NCBI GenBank assembly: GCA_016916535.1
Contig: CP070276.1
Location: 1,364,001 to 1,428,000 of the forward strand
DNA length: 64,000 nt
Source of the DNA: Dysgonomonadaceae bacterium zrk40
Lineage (GTDB): Bacteria; Bacteroidota; Bacteroidia; Bacteroidales; Dysgonomonadaceae
Reading direction: 5' to 3'
The position numbers were made by a program, and so were the translations under genes. Under the pieces are notes generated by a model. The model did no database searches, was not told the DNA's origin, and saw only the letters and a list, made by a program, of their open reading frames with translations. Below are positions 43,988-52,387 of this stretch, in pieces. The first letter of the stretch is position 1, and each line of letters begins with the position of its first letter.

Positions 43988-44026
43988 CTAAAAGATCAGG
44001 CAGTGAGGAGAAATAGATGCTAAATT

Positions 44027-46003
44027 CTATATTACTGGTATCCCTAAGCTCTGTAGATAACCAAGTGTTGTGTCATAATATTCCGGCTTTCTGGTCAAAT
44101 CTTCTCTATTTCCTTCTGGAACAACGATGATCATGCCTTGCCTTGCTCTTGTGAGTAAGACCCGATAAGCATTAATTAAATATTGTTTTCGCTCATCTTT
44201 ATTGATATTTTGCCATTTACTCCCTCTGAATTCGTATGTTTTCCATCCTTCATCAGAATACCTTAAATCTCCATCCCAGGTAACGCAGGCCCAATCCAAC
44301 TCTAAACCTTGTACATGAAATTCTGTAGCTACATCTTCCAAAAAGTAAGAGGACCGTATGTCATCTTTTCCATTCAAAAACCAGTGAACTGGATTCATTG
44401 GTGATTTCACATCAATTGCGTATGGCTTAAGCCTCTGAGCTTGTGATGATACAACAATTCCATATCGTTCACTTCCTCTTGCCTTATCGATTAACCACTC
44501 TTTGGCTTTATGCAAATTCCTTGTCAACACAATTGGATACTTCTCTTTGATTTGATTGAATGATTCAATCGATTTATCATTCTGAAGATCCAAAAGATTC
44601 TTCACAAACAGGGAAAGATCTTCTGCTCTAAATGAACGCATTGAAACTGATAAATGCAAATCAGGATTCAATTGAACCTTAGTAATATCTACTAGTGCAG
44701 CAATTGAATCTGTTGCTGCATATTCTGAATCAGTTAAATTGGGTGAGATGTAAACTGCCCAATGAGAGAAACTATTCTTTATTGCAGCCAACCATTCTGA
44801 AATACCGGCTTCTCCCGTATTGATTTCTTGGCCTCCGCCTACCAAACAAACAATCACAGCCCAATCTTCATGTCGATCCAAACAGGAGATTAAAAACTCT
44901 GGTTCGGAATGGTCAAAATCATGAATGTTCTTTTTTCGTTTCATGAAAGAGACTGTTTGTTCCTTATTCCACGCTCTCTGTGCTTCATCAAAAATTGCAA
45001 CATGATCGTAAGGAGCAGTAAGATCAACAAGATAACTATCTCGATAATGATGAATATTTTGTATAAATGTTTTTATACTTGATTTTGCATTGCCTTTTGT
45101 TAAAGTAATACCTTTCTCTTTTTCATTACTGATCTTATCACGAGCCAAAGCCTCTTGTAGTATTGAAACCAATGGTCCATTTCCAGAAAGATACACGCTC
45201 GCTTCACCATCTTCTTCATCCAAGTGTGTTGTCGCCACTTTTAAACCAACAAGTGTTTTCCCAGCACCTGGTACTCCTGTTACAAAGCAGATTATCTTTT
45301 GGTGATTCTCCCTTGCATGAGTGATAATCTTAGAAATGGTTTCTGTTGTTTTTGTGAGATTTTTAGCACCGGCATCACTACGTGTAATTTCTTCAACAGT
45401 GTGATTCTTGTACAAAGAAATTGCAGCCTCAATAATGGTTGGTGTTGGAGAGTATCTACCAGTAGCATAGCCAATCTGGTCAATAACTTGTTTCTCTTGG
45501 TAGAATTCTAACACATCATGAATGATATTTTTCAAATTCCGTCCATTGGTTTTTATTGGAAGAATCAGATTGTCGTTATGAGAAGTGGTAACAATTTCAC
45601 TGAAGATTGTTTTCGCTTCTGTCGCAACCAGTACAGGTACCAAGAGTGCCTCATGGCTTGGCTCATGAAAATTTTTTAAATCAAGCGCATAATCCCATAC
45701 TTGTTCCACGCTGGCTTGGTTATATCGGTGCTCCCCCACTTTGAATTCAATCACGAAGATAACACCTTCAATTATAACCAATGTATCAACTCTTTTACCC
45801 ATACGGGGAATTGAAAACTCAAAGAAAATTGTTCCCTCTAACTCTTGAAGTGCCTCTTGAAGGAAGTGTATCTCAGCCTCCCACGAATGGTTTTGATTCA
45901 AATTTGAGTCAAACTGGTTTGATAAGGTGATTTCCCCAATAATCTGATCAATCCCCTTTGTTAAAAACGAGCGAATTGTGTCTGCAAAGTAATAATTCAG
46001 CAT
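44027..46003 (-). CDS. DUF2075-like helicase with N-terminal PD-(D/E)xK nuclease-like domain
   Basis: 658 residues. The N-terminal part carries the nuclease pattern Asp73 (KRVDTLVII), Glu86-x-Lys88 (FVIEFKVGEH). The helicase part has Walker A GVPGAGKT at 243-250, Walker B IFDEAQRAW around 338-345, and downstream SF1-like motifs (SVSMRSFRAED, TEFHVQGLELDWACVTW, YRVLLTRARQGMIIVVPEG). It should cleave or remodel nucleic acid using ATP. It stands alone, is AT-richer than most of the window, and is flanked by a degraded gene, so lateral acquisition and a defence role are plausible but unproven. Confidence 0.82.
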   Translation of the reverse strand: MLNYYFADTIRSFLTKGIDQIIGEITLSNQFDSNLNQNHSWEAEIHFLQEALQELEGTIFFEFSIPRMGKRVDTLVIIEGVIFVIEFKVGEHRYNQASVEQVWDYALDLKNFHEPSHEALLVPVLVATEAKTIFSEIVTTSHNDNLILPIKTNGRNLKNIIHDVLEFYQEKQVIDQIGYATGRYSPTPTIIEAAISLYKNHTVEEITRSDAGAKNLTKTTETISKIITHARENHQKIICFVTGVPGAGKTLVGLKVATTHLDEEDGEASVYLSGNGPLVSILQEALARDKISNEKEKGITLTKGNAKSSIKTFIQNIHHYRDSYLVDLTAPYDHVAIFDEAQRAWNKEQTVSFMKRKKNIHDFDHSEPEFLISCLDRHEDWAVIVCLVGGGQEINTGEAGISEWLAAIKNSFSHWAVYISPNLTDSEYAATDSIAALVDITKVQLNPDLHLSVSMRSFRAEDLSLFVKNLLDLQNDKSIESFNQIKEKYPIVLTRNLHKAKEWLIDKARGSERYGIVVSSQAQRLKPYAIDVKSPMNPVHWFLNGKDDIRSSYFLEDVATEFHVQGLELDWACVTWDGDLRYSDEGWKTYEFRGSKWQNINKDERKQYLINAYRVLLTRARQGMIIVVPEGNREDLTRKPEYYDTTLGYLQSLGIPVI

Positions 46004-46236
46004 GGGCTATGTTTATTTATCGATAGGTAGTCGGAAGGTTCAATTTTTGAATATATTGAAAAACAATGAAAGATTATATCTTGGATTACATATTTGGTTA
46101 AAATGCAAATATACGAACAACACACATTTATATGAAATTTAAAATGACACTTTCTCTAATTTCTTTAATAATGAATGAGATAATTTCAATTTGACATTTC
46201 AAAAAACTACATTTGCATATCGAGTATATAAAAGAC
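46004..46236. other. AT-rich intergenic region
   Basis: No gene, RNA or clear promoter motif recognised; strongly AT-rich spacer between divergent genes. Confidence 0.6.
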
Positions 46237-46425
46237 ATGAAAAAGAGCATTCTCATTCTTCTGTTTGTAGTTTGGTTAGCAGCTCTGGCTGTACTGATTG
46301 TCGCATTAACGAATTTGGTTCCTGACAATCCTTTTGTTGAATACCGCTTAATAGTTGGTATCGGTTTCATCGTGTTAACGGGATTCATCAGAATGTTGTA
46401 CAAAAGATTGTACATTAGAAAGTAA
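46237..46425 (+). CDS. Small two-helix membrane protein
   Basis: 62 residues from the ATG at 46237 (MKKSILILLFVVWLAALAVL); an ATG eight codons upstream is also in frame. Two hydrophobic helices (residues about 4-25 and 35-52) and a basic C terminus (YKRLYIRK) predict an inner-membrane protein. Divergent from the nuclease-helicase gene. No family recognised. Confidence 0.5.
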   Translation: MKKSILILLFVVWLAALAVLIVALTNLVPDNPFVEYRLIVGIGFIVLTGFIRMLYKRLYIRK

Positions 46426-46905
46426 GCAATAGCCTTCTTATCATTATTCCCTCCCCGTCACACTGAAAGACTTAGAGAGCCTCTGTATCCGCAGCTGCTG
46501 GATACCTGAAGCTTTATCGTTCCCTTATTCTAACTTAATATCCACTCCGATATTTTTTGGAGTGGATATAAGGGTGCTATAAGGGTGCAATAAGGCTAGA
46601 GGCACCGAGAACACGTGAAAGACCCTGTATCGCATTACTTTTTGATTGTTTCTTACTGAAAAAGCTTCAAACAAAATACCAACAAAAATAAGGACAATAC
46701 ACCCTTCAGGAATCAGCCAACATAGGAAGCCGAAGATGAAAAAAAAACAAACAGTTGATTGGAAACAGGAGAAATAAATTTTTAAGCAATGAAGGATGCT
46801 TTAGATAATTTTTTTTATATTTACAGCACCATTTGTAAACAACAAGCCAATGCTTCGTTGCAGGGGTTTCTTCTTCTTTTCCTAAACGCATAGCCTCGCC
46901 AGATT
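46426..46905. other. 480-bp intergenic region
   Basis: No convincing gene. It contains an 11-bp hairpin followed by 11-bp direct repeats (listed separately) and, close to the kinase start, a near-consensus -7 element (TATATTTA around 46815). Confidence 0.6.
46538..46599. repeat. Hairpin followed by 11-bp direct repeats
   Basis: An 11-bp perfect stem (46538-46548 with 46559-46569) encloses a 10-base T-rich loop. Overlapping its end are two full copies of an 11-bp unit, ATAAGGGTGCT (46568-46578) and ATAAGGGTGCA (46579-46589), then a partial copy, ATAAGGC (46590-46596). The 11-bp period is the same as in the array at 18.8 kb, although the unit sequence differs. Confidence 0.85.
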
Positions 46906-49900
46906 ATGGACACTCAAACCAACACCCATCTTGAATTTCTCTTAACCACCCTCGACAACCTGAACGACACCATACTGGTTGTGGACCATGCAGGAACAGT
47001 GTTGTACACCAACCAGGGATTCGACCGCCTCTTCAAACCCCTGGTGGGCGACATCGTGGATTGGACATTCGACAAGATGAGCAGTGATTTCAATGCCTAC
47101 ACCCTGAACGGGCAGCTTCTCTCCCACGAACAGTGGCCCTTCGCCAGGATACTGAAAGGTGAGAAAGTCTTCCAGGAACAATTGAAGATCAAACACAACA
47201 CGGACAAAAACATCACGCTTTTCATCCAAGTGAGCGGGGGACCGGTCAAATATGCCGGTGCGAAGCAGAGCTACGCGATCATCTCGGTCAGCGACATCAC
47301 AGCGCAGCAGAAAAGCTTACGGCGACTGCGGGAAAGCGAAGAGAAACTGAGCCTCTTCATCGAGCACGCTCCGGCAGCACTGGCCATGTTCGACCGCGAG
47401 ATGAGATACATCGCCGCCAGCAAACGGTGGTTGGAGGAGAATAAAGTCTCACTGAAAGAGATTATCGGAGCTGTGCACTATGATGTTGTACCTGATATAC
47501 CGGAAGCATGGAAGAAGATTCACCGCAGGGGATTGAACGGTGAGTCTCTCAAGAATGATGATGACAAGTTTGTAAGACAGGACGGATCGATACAATACCT
47601 GAAATGGGAAGTCATACCATGGTTCAATGCAGAAAAGGAAATTGGTGGAGTCATCCTTATTACTGAAGATATCACTGCAAGGAAACAGAATGAAGAAGAG
47701 GTCCGGATTGCTTTTACAAAATACAAGACACTCTTCGACAGTATCCCGGTAGGGATATCGATTTCAGACAGCAAAGGAAAAATCATCGAAACCAATTCTA
47801 TCGCGGAAGAGTTATTGGGAATATCGGAAGAGGAACATAAGAAACGAAAAATAAATGACAGGAACTGGCAAATATTTCGCGCCGACGGTACCATCATGCC
47901 GGCAAAGGAGTATGCCAGTGTCAGGGCCATCAACTCAGGCAAAAAGGTGAAGAATGTGGAGATGGGCATCCTTAAACCAGATCACAACATCACATGGGTC
48001 AATGTAACTTCAGCACCGTTCACGCTTGATGATCACGGTGTTATAGTAGCTTTTAACGACATAACCGCACGGAAAGAGACAGAGAAAAAGCTAATTGAGA
48101 GTGAGAAACGATTCGCCACCATCTTCCATAACAGCCCCATCCCCATCGCGATCATCAGGCTGAAAGATGGAGAAATTATTCTTACCAATCCCTCCGTGAC
48201 CAATCTCCTTGGATATACCCATGAGGAACTGATCGGAAACACCACTCTAACAATGGGAATCTGGGCAAACACAGATGATCGCCGTGAATTTATTGAAAAG
48301 ATCCAATCGCATTCCAGAGTCTACCATATGGAGGCTGTTTTATGCATGAAGTCAGGCGAAAAACGGCACGCACTGATGTGGGGAGAGCTGATTGAGTACT
48401 ATGGAGAGGAGTGCATCCTGCTTGAAATCATCGATATCCATGAGAAGAAAATCCAGGAAGAGAAAATCAGGCTGCAGAACGAAAAGCTAAATGCCATCTT
48501 GTATTCACTCCCCGATAAGCTTTTCATCCATGATGAAGAAGGTACCTTCCTTGAGGCATACACAACCAACCCTGATGGGTACATGGCACCCAAAGAATCA
48601 TTTTTAGGGAAAAAGATAAGTGATATTTTCCCAAAAGAGATTGCGGAGTTAAACCTTAGCTACCTGAGAAAGTGCCTTCACAAGAGAGAGCCGGTGTCTC
48701 ATGAGTTCTCTACCGATTACAAAGGGACCTACTCCACATTTGAGGTCAGCATTGTCCCGTTTATGGAAAAACTGGCCATTCGTTTTGTGAGAGACATCAC
48801 AAAAAGCAAAGAAAATGAAAGGGAGATCTCTAAACTGAACAAAGCGATTGACAAGAGTCCCATTGCCATTGTCATCACCGATCCAAAAGGAACAATAAGC
48901 TATGCCAGTAGAGCATTTGAGACAATTACAGGTTATTCAAATGACGAAGTGCTGGGTGAAAACATGCGAATCCTGAAATCAGGTGAGAATTCGAAGCAGT
49001 TGTACACTAAAATGTGGAAATCTATTGAATCGGGTAAGAAATGGGAAGGTGAGCTGATCAACAGAAAGAGAGACGGAAAGAAATACTGGGAATCAATTTC
49101 AATTACCCCCCTGTATGAAAAAGAAGGCCAGATTACCGGTTATCTGGCAGTACAACAGGATATCACCGAGAAGAAAAAGAGTGAACAGAAGATCCTGGAA
49201 CTGAACAGCAGCCTTGAACGCAGGATCGCAGAACGCACAGCCGAACTGCAGGAGAACCAGGACAAGCTGATGCTAAGCCAGAAAATTTCTCAGATGGGCA
49301 TCTGGGAATTCAATACAAAGACTGACGAGGTGAAGTGGTCAGAAGAAACATACAAGATTTTTGAACGTTCCCCTGATAAAAAACCTCATTCATTCAAGGA
49401 GTTCCTTGACAGTATATATCCCGAAGACAGGGAGCGATTTGTAAACAGTGCCTACTCAATGTCGATGGGTGAAAATATCATTACGCACACCCTCCGTCAC
49501 TACACCGATAAGGGGAATCTTATATGGGTGAAATATTATATCAAAGGGGATTTAAAGAAAGGAGAAGCACACCAGTTCCTGGGAACCCTACTGGATATCA
49601 CTGCAGAGAAGAAGATACAGTTACAACTGCAGGAGGCGGTGCACGAGGCGGAAGAGGCCAACAAGGCGAAAAGCATCTTCCTGGCCAACATGAGCCACGA
49701 GATCCGAACCCCGCTGAACGCGATCAACGGATTCTCGGAGATCCTCTACAACACGATAGAGGATGAGAAAAGGCGTTCGCAGGTTGCTTCCATCCGCAAC
49801 AGCGGACGCAACCTGCTGAGAATCATCAACGACATCCTGGATCTCTCGAAAGTGGAAGCGGGGAAGATCGTGATCGAACGGAAACCGATCAATCTGATGC

Positions 49901-50952
49901 AGGTGGTTGGGGATGTGTGCGGCATGTTCGAGACCACTGTCGCGGAGAAAAAACTGCTCCTGACAATTGCGTCTGACATCGACTCAACCCTACCACTGCT
50001 GATGGATGAAATACGCTTGCGCCAGATCCTCTTCAACCTGGTGGGGAATGCCATCAAGTTCACGGCTGAAGGCGGTGTGACTGTTGATATCACGCACGAA
50101 CAGAAAGAGGAAAACCTGGTGGATTTGAAGATTTGCATCTCTGACACCGGGATGGGCATATCGGAAGACCAGCTGGAGGCGATCTTTGAACCTTTTGTCC
50201 AACAAGAGGGACAGGCTCATAAGTACTATGGCGGAACCGGGCTGGGGTTTACCATCAGCCGGAGGATGGCTGAGGCCATGAACGGGAAGATCACCGTGCA
50301 GAGCACGCTGAACGAAGGGTCCGAGTTCACCCTCATTTTCAGGGATATCGCAAAAGCAACTTACATACCGGAGAAGAGTGAAAAGAGTTTCCATGATTAC
50401 ATGGAGACCCGGTTCGAAGAGAGCACCATCCTGATTGTGGATGACATTGAAGACAACAGAAAACTGCTGCTCGATGCACTGGAACATACCGGAGCCCGCC
50501 TGCTGGAGGCCCAAAATGGCTTGCAGGCGGTTGAGACAGCTACAAAGGAGAAGCCCGACCTGATCCTGATGGACAAACGCATGCCGGTGATGAATGGCAA
50601 GAAGGCTTGTAAAATGTTGAAAGAAAACCCCGCAACGGCAAACATCATTTGCATCGGGGTGTCGGCAACCATAAGGATCGGCAATGACGAGAGCGCTTCC
50701 CACCAGCTGTTCGATGAGAACATCCTGAAACCGATCTCTTACGAGAAGCTTTTTGAGATTCTAATCAAATATCTGAAGAACACCCAGCAGACAACACGAC
50801 CGGCACCTGAGAAGCGTGAAGCGTTGACGGCGGCAGAGCAGGAGTGGTCGGATGCATTGAAGCAGCATGCCCGGGAAGAGTTGCTTCCCCTCTACCGGCA
50901 GGTGATGAGCACACAGCTGATGGACGAGATGGAAGATTTTGGCAGGGGCTGA
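46906..50952 (+). CDS. Seven-PAS hybrid sensor histidine kinase with receiver domain (3' end frameshifted)
   Basis: 1348 residues to the TGA at 50950-50952, with no signal peptide or membrane helix, so a cytoplasmic sensor. Seven PAS/PAC modules run from about residue 10 to 905 (for example NTILVVD-like NDTILVVDHAG, PVGISISDSKG, PIAIVITDPKG, GIWEFNTKTDE). HisKA follows with His931 in NMSHEIRTPLNAINGF, then the HATPase domain (LVGNAIKFTAEGG, GTGLGFTISRRMAEAM), and a receiver domain with Asp1223 in LILMDKRMP. The reading frame then breaks at a G run (50945-50948); the next frame carries the expected remaining 47 residues. A REC-first kinase gene follows. Confidence 0.9.
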   Translation: MDTQTNTHLEFLLTTLDNLNDTILVVDHAGTVLYTNQGFDRLFKPLVGDIVDWTFDKMSSDFNAYTLNGQLLSHEQWPFARILKGEKVFQEQLKIKHNTDKNITLFIQVSGGPVKYAGAKQSYAIISVSDITAQQKSLRRLRESEEKLSLFIEHAPAALAMFDREMRYIAASKRWLEENKVSLKEIIGAVHYDVVPDIPEAWKKIHRRGLNGESLKNDDDKFVRQDGSIQYLKWEVIPWFNAEKEIGGVILITEDITARKQNEEEVRIAFTKYKTLFDSIPVGISISDSKGKIIETNSIAEELLGISEEEHKKRKINDRNWQIFRADGTIMPAKEYASVRAINSGKKVKNVEMGILKPDHNITWVNVTSAPFTLDDHGVIVAFNDITARKETEKKLIESEKRFATIFHNSPIPIAIIRLKDGEIILTNPSVTNLLGYTHEELIGNTTLTMGIWANTDDRREFIEKIQSHSRVYHMEAVLCMKSGEKRHALMWGELIEYYGEECILLEIIDIHEKKIQEEKIRLQNEKLNAILYSLPDKLFIHDEEGTFLEAYTTNPDGYMAPKESFLGKKISDIFPKEIAELNLSYLRKCLHKREPVSHEFSTDYKGTYSTFEVSIVPFMEKLAIRFVRDITKSKENEREISKLNKAIDKSPIAIVITDPKGTISYASRAFETITGYSNDEVLGENMRILKSGENSKQLYTKMWKSIESGKKWEGELINRKRDGKKYWESISITPLYEKEGQITGYLAVQQDITEKKKSEQKILELNSSLERRIAERTAELQENQDKLMLSQKISQMGIWEFNTKTDEVKWSEETYKIFERSPDKKPHSFKEFLDSIYPEDRERFVNSAYSMSMGENIITHTLRHYTDKGNLIWVKYYIKGDLKKGEAHQFLGTLLDITAEKKIQLQLQEAVHEAEEANKAKSIFLANMSHEIRTPLNAINGFSEILYNTIEDEKRRSQVASIRNSGRNLLRIINDILDLSKVEAGKIVIERKPINLMQVVGDVCGMFETTVAEKKLLLTIASDIDSTLPLLMDEIRLRQILFNLVGNAIKFTAEGGVTVDITHEQKEENLVDLKICISDTGMGISEDQLEAIFEPFVQQEGQAHKYYGGTGLGFTISRRMAEAMNGKITVQSTLNEGSEFTLIFRDIAKATYIPEKSEKSFHDYMETRFEESTILIVDDIEDNRKLLLDALEHTGARLLEAQNGLQAVETATKEKPDLILMDKRMPVMNGKKACKMLKENPATANIICIGVSATIRIGNDESASHQLFDENILKPISYEKLFEILIKYLKNTQQTTRPAPEKREALTAAEQEWSDALKQHAREELLPLYRQVMSTQLMDEMEDFGRG

Positions 50953-51092
50953 CGGAGGCGGGCCGCCGGTTTGACAACAAAATACTGATCGACTCCGGCA
51001 ACAGGATCGTGGATTACGCCGATCAGTTTGAAGTGAAGAAGTTAACCAAGCTACTGAAAGAATTGGAGCTTATGCTAAACCATGAACTTTAA
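50943..51092 (+). pseudogene. Out-of-frame C-terminal tail of the hybrid kinase
   Basis: After the GGGG run the +1-shifted frame reads LTEAGRRFDNKILIDSGNRI and continues to VKKLTKLLKELELML before a stop at 51092. This joins smoothly to MEDFGRG of the kinase frame and matches C-terminal helical tails I recall from Bacteroidota hybrid kinases. One extra G in the run would restore a single protein of 1395 residues. Either a real frameshift, a slippage site, or a sequencing error. Confidence 0.75.
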
Positions 51093-51104
51093 AGGAGAAG
51101 AGCA

Positions 51105-52310
51105 ATGACAACAACACAGGAGAAAAAGAAAAGGATTCTGGTTGTGGACGACAACACTGAAAACATCCGGGTGATCGGCAGCATCCTGCGGCAACAGGGT
51201 TACAACGCCGGATTTGCCATGGATGGACAACAGGCTCTGGAGATCCTGAAAGGCAGCATTGAGGAGTTTGACCTGATGCTGCTCGATGTGAACATGCCGG
51301 GGATGAATGGCTTCGATGTGTGCCGTGAAATTCGTCTCATGGAACGGTTCGACGAGCTCCCGGTGATATTTCTCACCGCTAACACGGAGACGGCCCAAAT
51401 CGTGGAGGGATTCAGCAGCGGGGGGCAGGACTACGTGACAAAGCCCTTTCAGGCGGACGAGTTGCTGGCGAGAATCAGTACCCACCTTGAGCTCAGGGAA
51501 AAGAGGGCGCTGCTAAAGCAGATGAACGAGCTGCTGAATGAGAAGGTGAGGGAGCGCACGCGGGAACTGGAGGAGTCGAACCAAAAGCTGGTGAGGGCTT
51601 ATCGTGAGCTCCGGAAACTGGATGAATCGAAAGCGGTCTTCCTCCGCCTGATCAGCCACGAGATCAACACCCCCTTGAACGGGGTGATTGGCTTCGCCGA
51701 TTTTTTAAAGGAACAGCTGGTGTCCACCGAATATTTCACGATGATCGAGAAACTGAGCGAGTCGGCACACCGGCTGAACGATTTTGCGCAGTCGAGCCTG
51801 ATCATCACACGGATGCGCACGACACCCGATGAGTACGGCAAGACGATGATCGATCTTAAGGACGTGGTGGATGACATTCTGATCAGCAACCGTGAGCTGG
51901 TCGACAAGAAAAACATACGGGTAGATCTGTTCTGGAATGCAACCGATGCAACGATTCCCGCCAACCATGAGCTGATGACCCTCTGCCTCAACCACCTCTT
52001 CAGGAACGCCCTGCAGCACACGCCCGACAATGGATCCATTGCCATCGCATGTCGCACAGGGGACAGCCGGCAGATCCTCTCCTTCGAGGACAGCGGACCG
52101 GGCTTCTCTGAAAGATCATTCGAAAACATGTTCAAGCCCTTGTCTACAGCAGATGAACTAATTGACAACCACAAAGGCCTGGGGCTCTCCATCGTGAAGC
52201 TCATCGCCGATTTCCATGAGGCCGGCATCCAGATATCCAACAGACCGGAAGGGGGTGCAAGGGTTGAATTGCGATTTCCAAAATACGAAGGCTCCGGCAT
52301 TGTGAGTTGA
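51105..52310 (+). CDS. Receiver-histidine kinase protein (REC-HisKA-HATPase)
   Basis: 401 residues. The N-terminal receiver domain has Asp61 (LMLLDVNMPG) and Lys113 (YVTKPF). A coiled linker (KVRERTRELEESNQKLVRAY) leads to HisKA with His185 (RLISHEINTPLNG) and an HATPase domain (HLFRNALQHTP, SFEDSGPGFS, HKGLGLSIVKLI). It starts 12 bp after the frameshifted kinase tail with a strong AAAGGAG ribosome-binding site (51091-51097), unusual in this phylum. It probably receives phosphate from the upstream hybrid kinase; the output target is unknown. Confidence 0.92.
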   Translation: MTTTQEKKKRILVVDDNTENIRVIGSILRQQGYNAGFAMDGQQALEILKGSIEEFDLMLLDVNMPGMNGFDVCREIRLMERFDELPVIFLTANTETAQIVEGFSSGGQDYVTKPFQADELLARISTHLELREKRALLKQMNELLNEKVRERTRELEESNQKLVRAYRELRKLDESKAVFLRLISHEINTPLNGVIGFADFLKEQLVSTEYFTMIEKLSESAHRLNDFAQSSLIITRMRTTPDEYGKTMIDLKDVVDDILISNRELVDKKNIRVDLFWNATDATIPANHELMTLCLNHLFRNALQHTPDNGSIAIACRTGDSRQILSFEDSGPGFSERSFENMFKPLSTADELIDNHKGLGLSIVKLIADFHEAGIQISNRPEGGARVELRFPKYEGSGIVS

Positions 52311-52376
52311 TGCAACCACAATATTCAGGAGCGCTCAATTTTCGGTGAGAGGGTCTGAAATTATCGGGGAAAGATG

Positions 52377-52384
52377 TACTTTTG
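52377..52384 (+). promoter_or_regulatory. -7 element abutting the helicase start
   Basis: TACTTTTG ends three bases before the ATG at 52388. With transcription starting five to eight bases downstream of this element, the mRNA would begin at or inside the start codon, unless a later start is used. Confidence 0.4.
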
Positions 52385-52387
52385 TAG

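Noticed and set aside
43100-46450. Integrated mobile element around the nuclease-helicase
   Set aside because: The stretch is AT-rich, but no integrase, transposase, terminal repeat or tRNA attachment site was seen; only the single-gene acquisition idea is kept.
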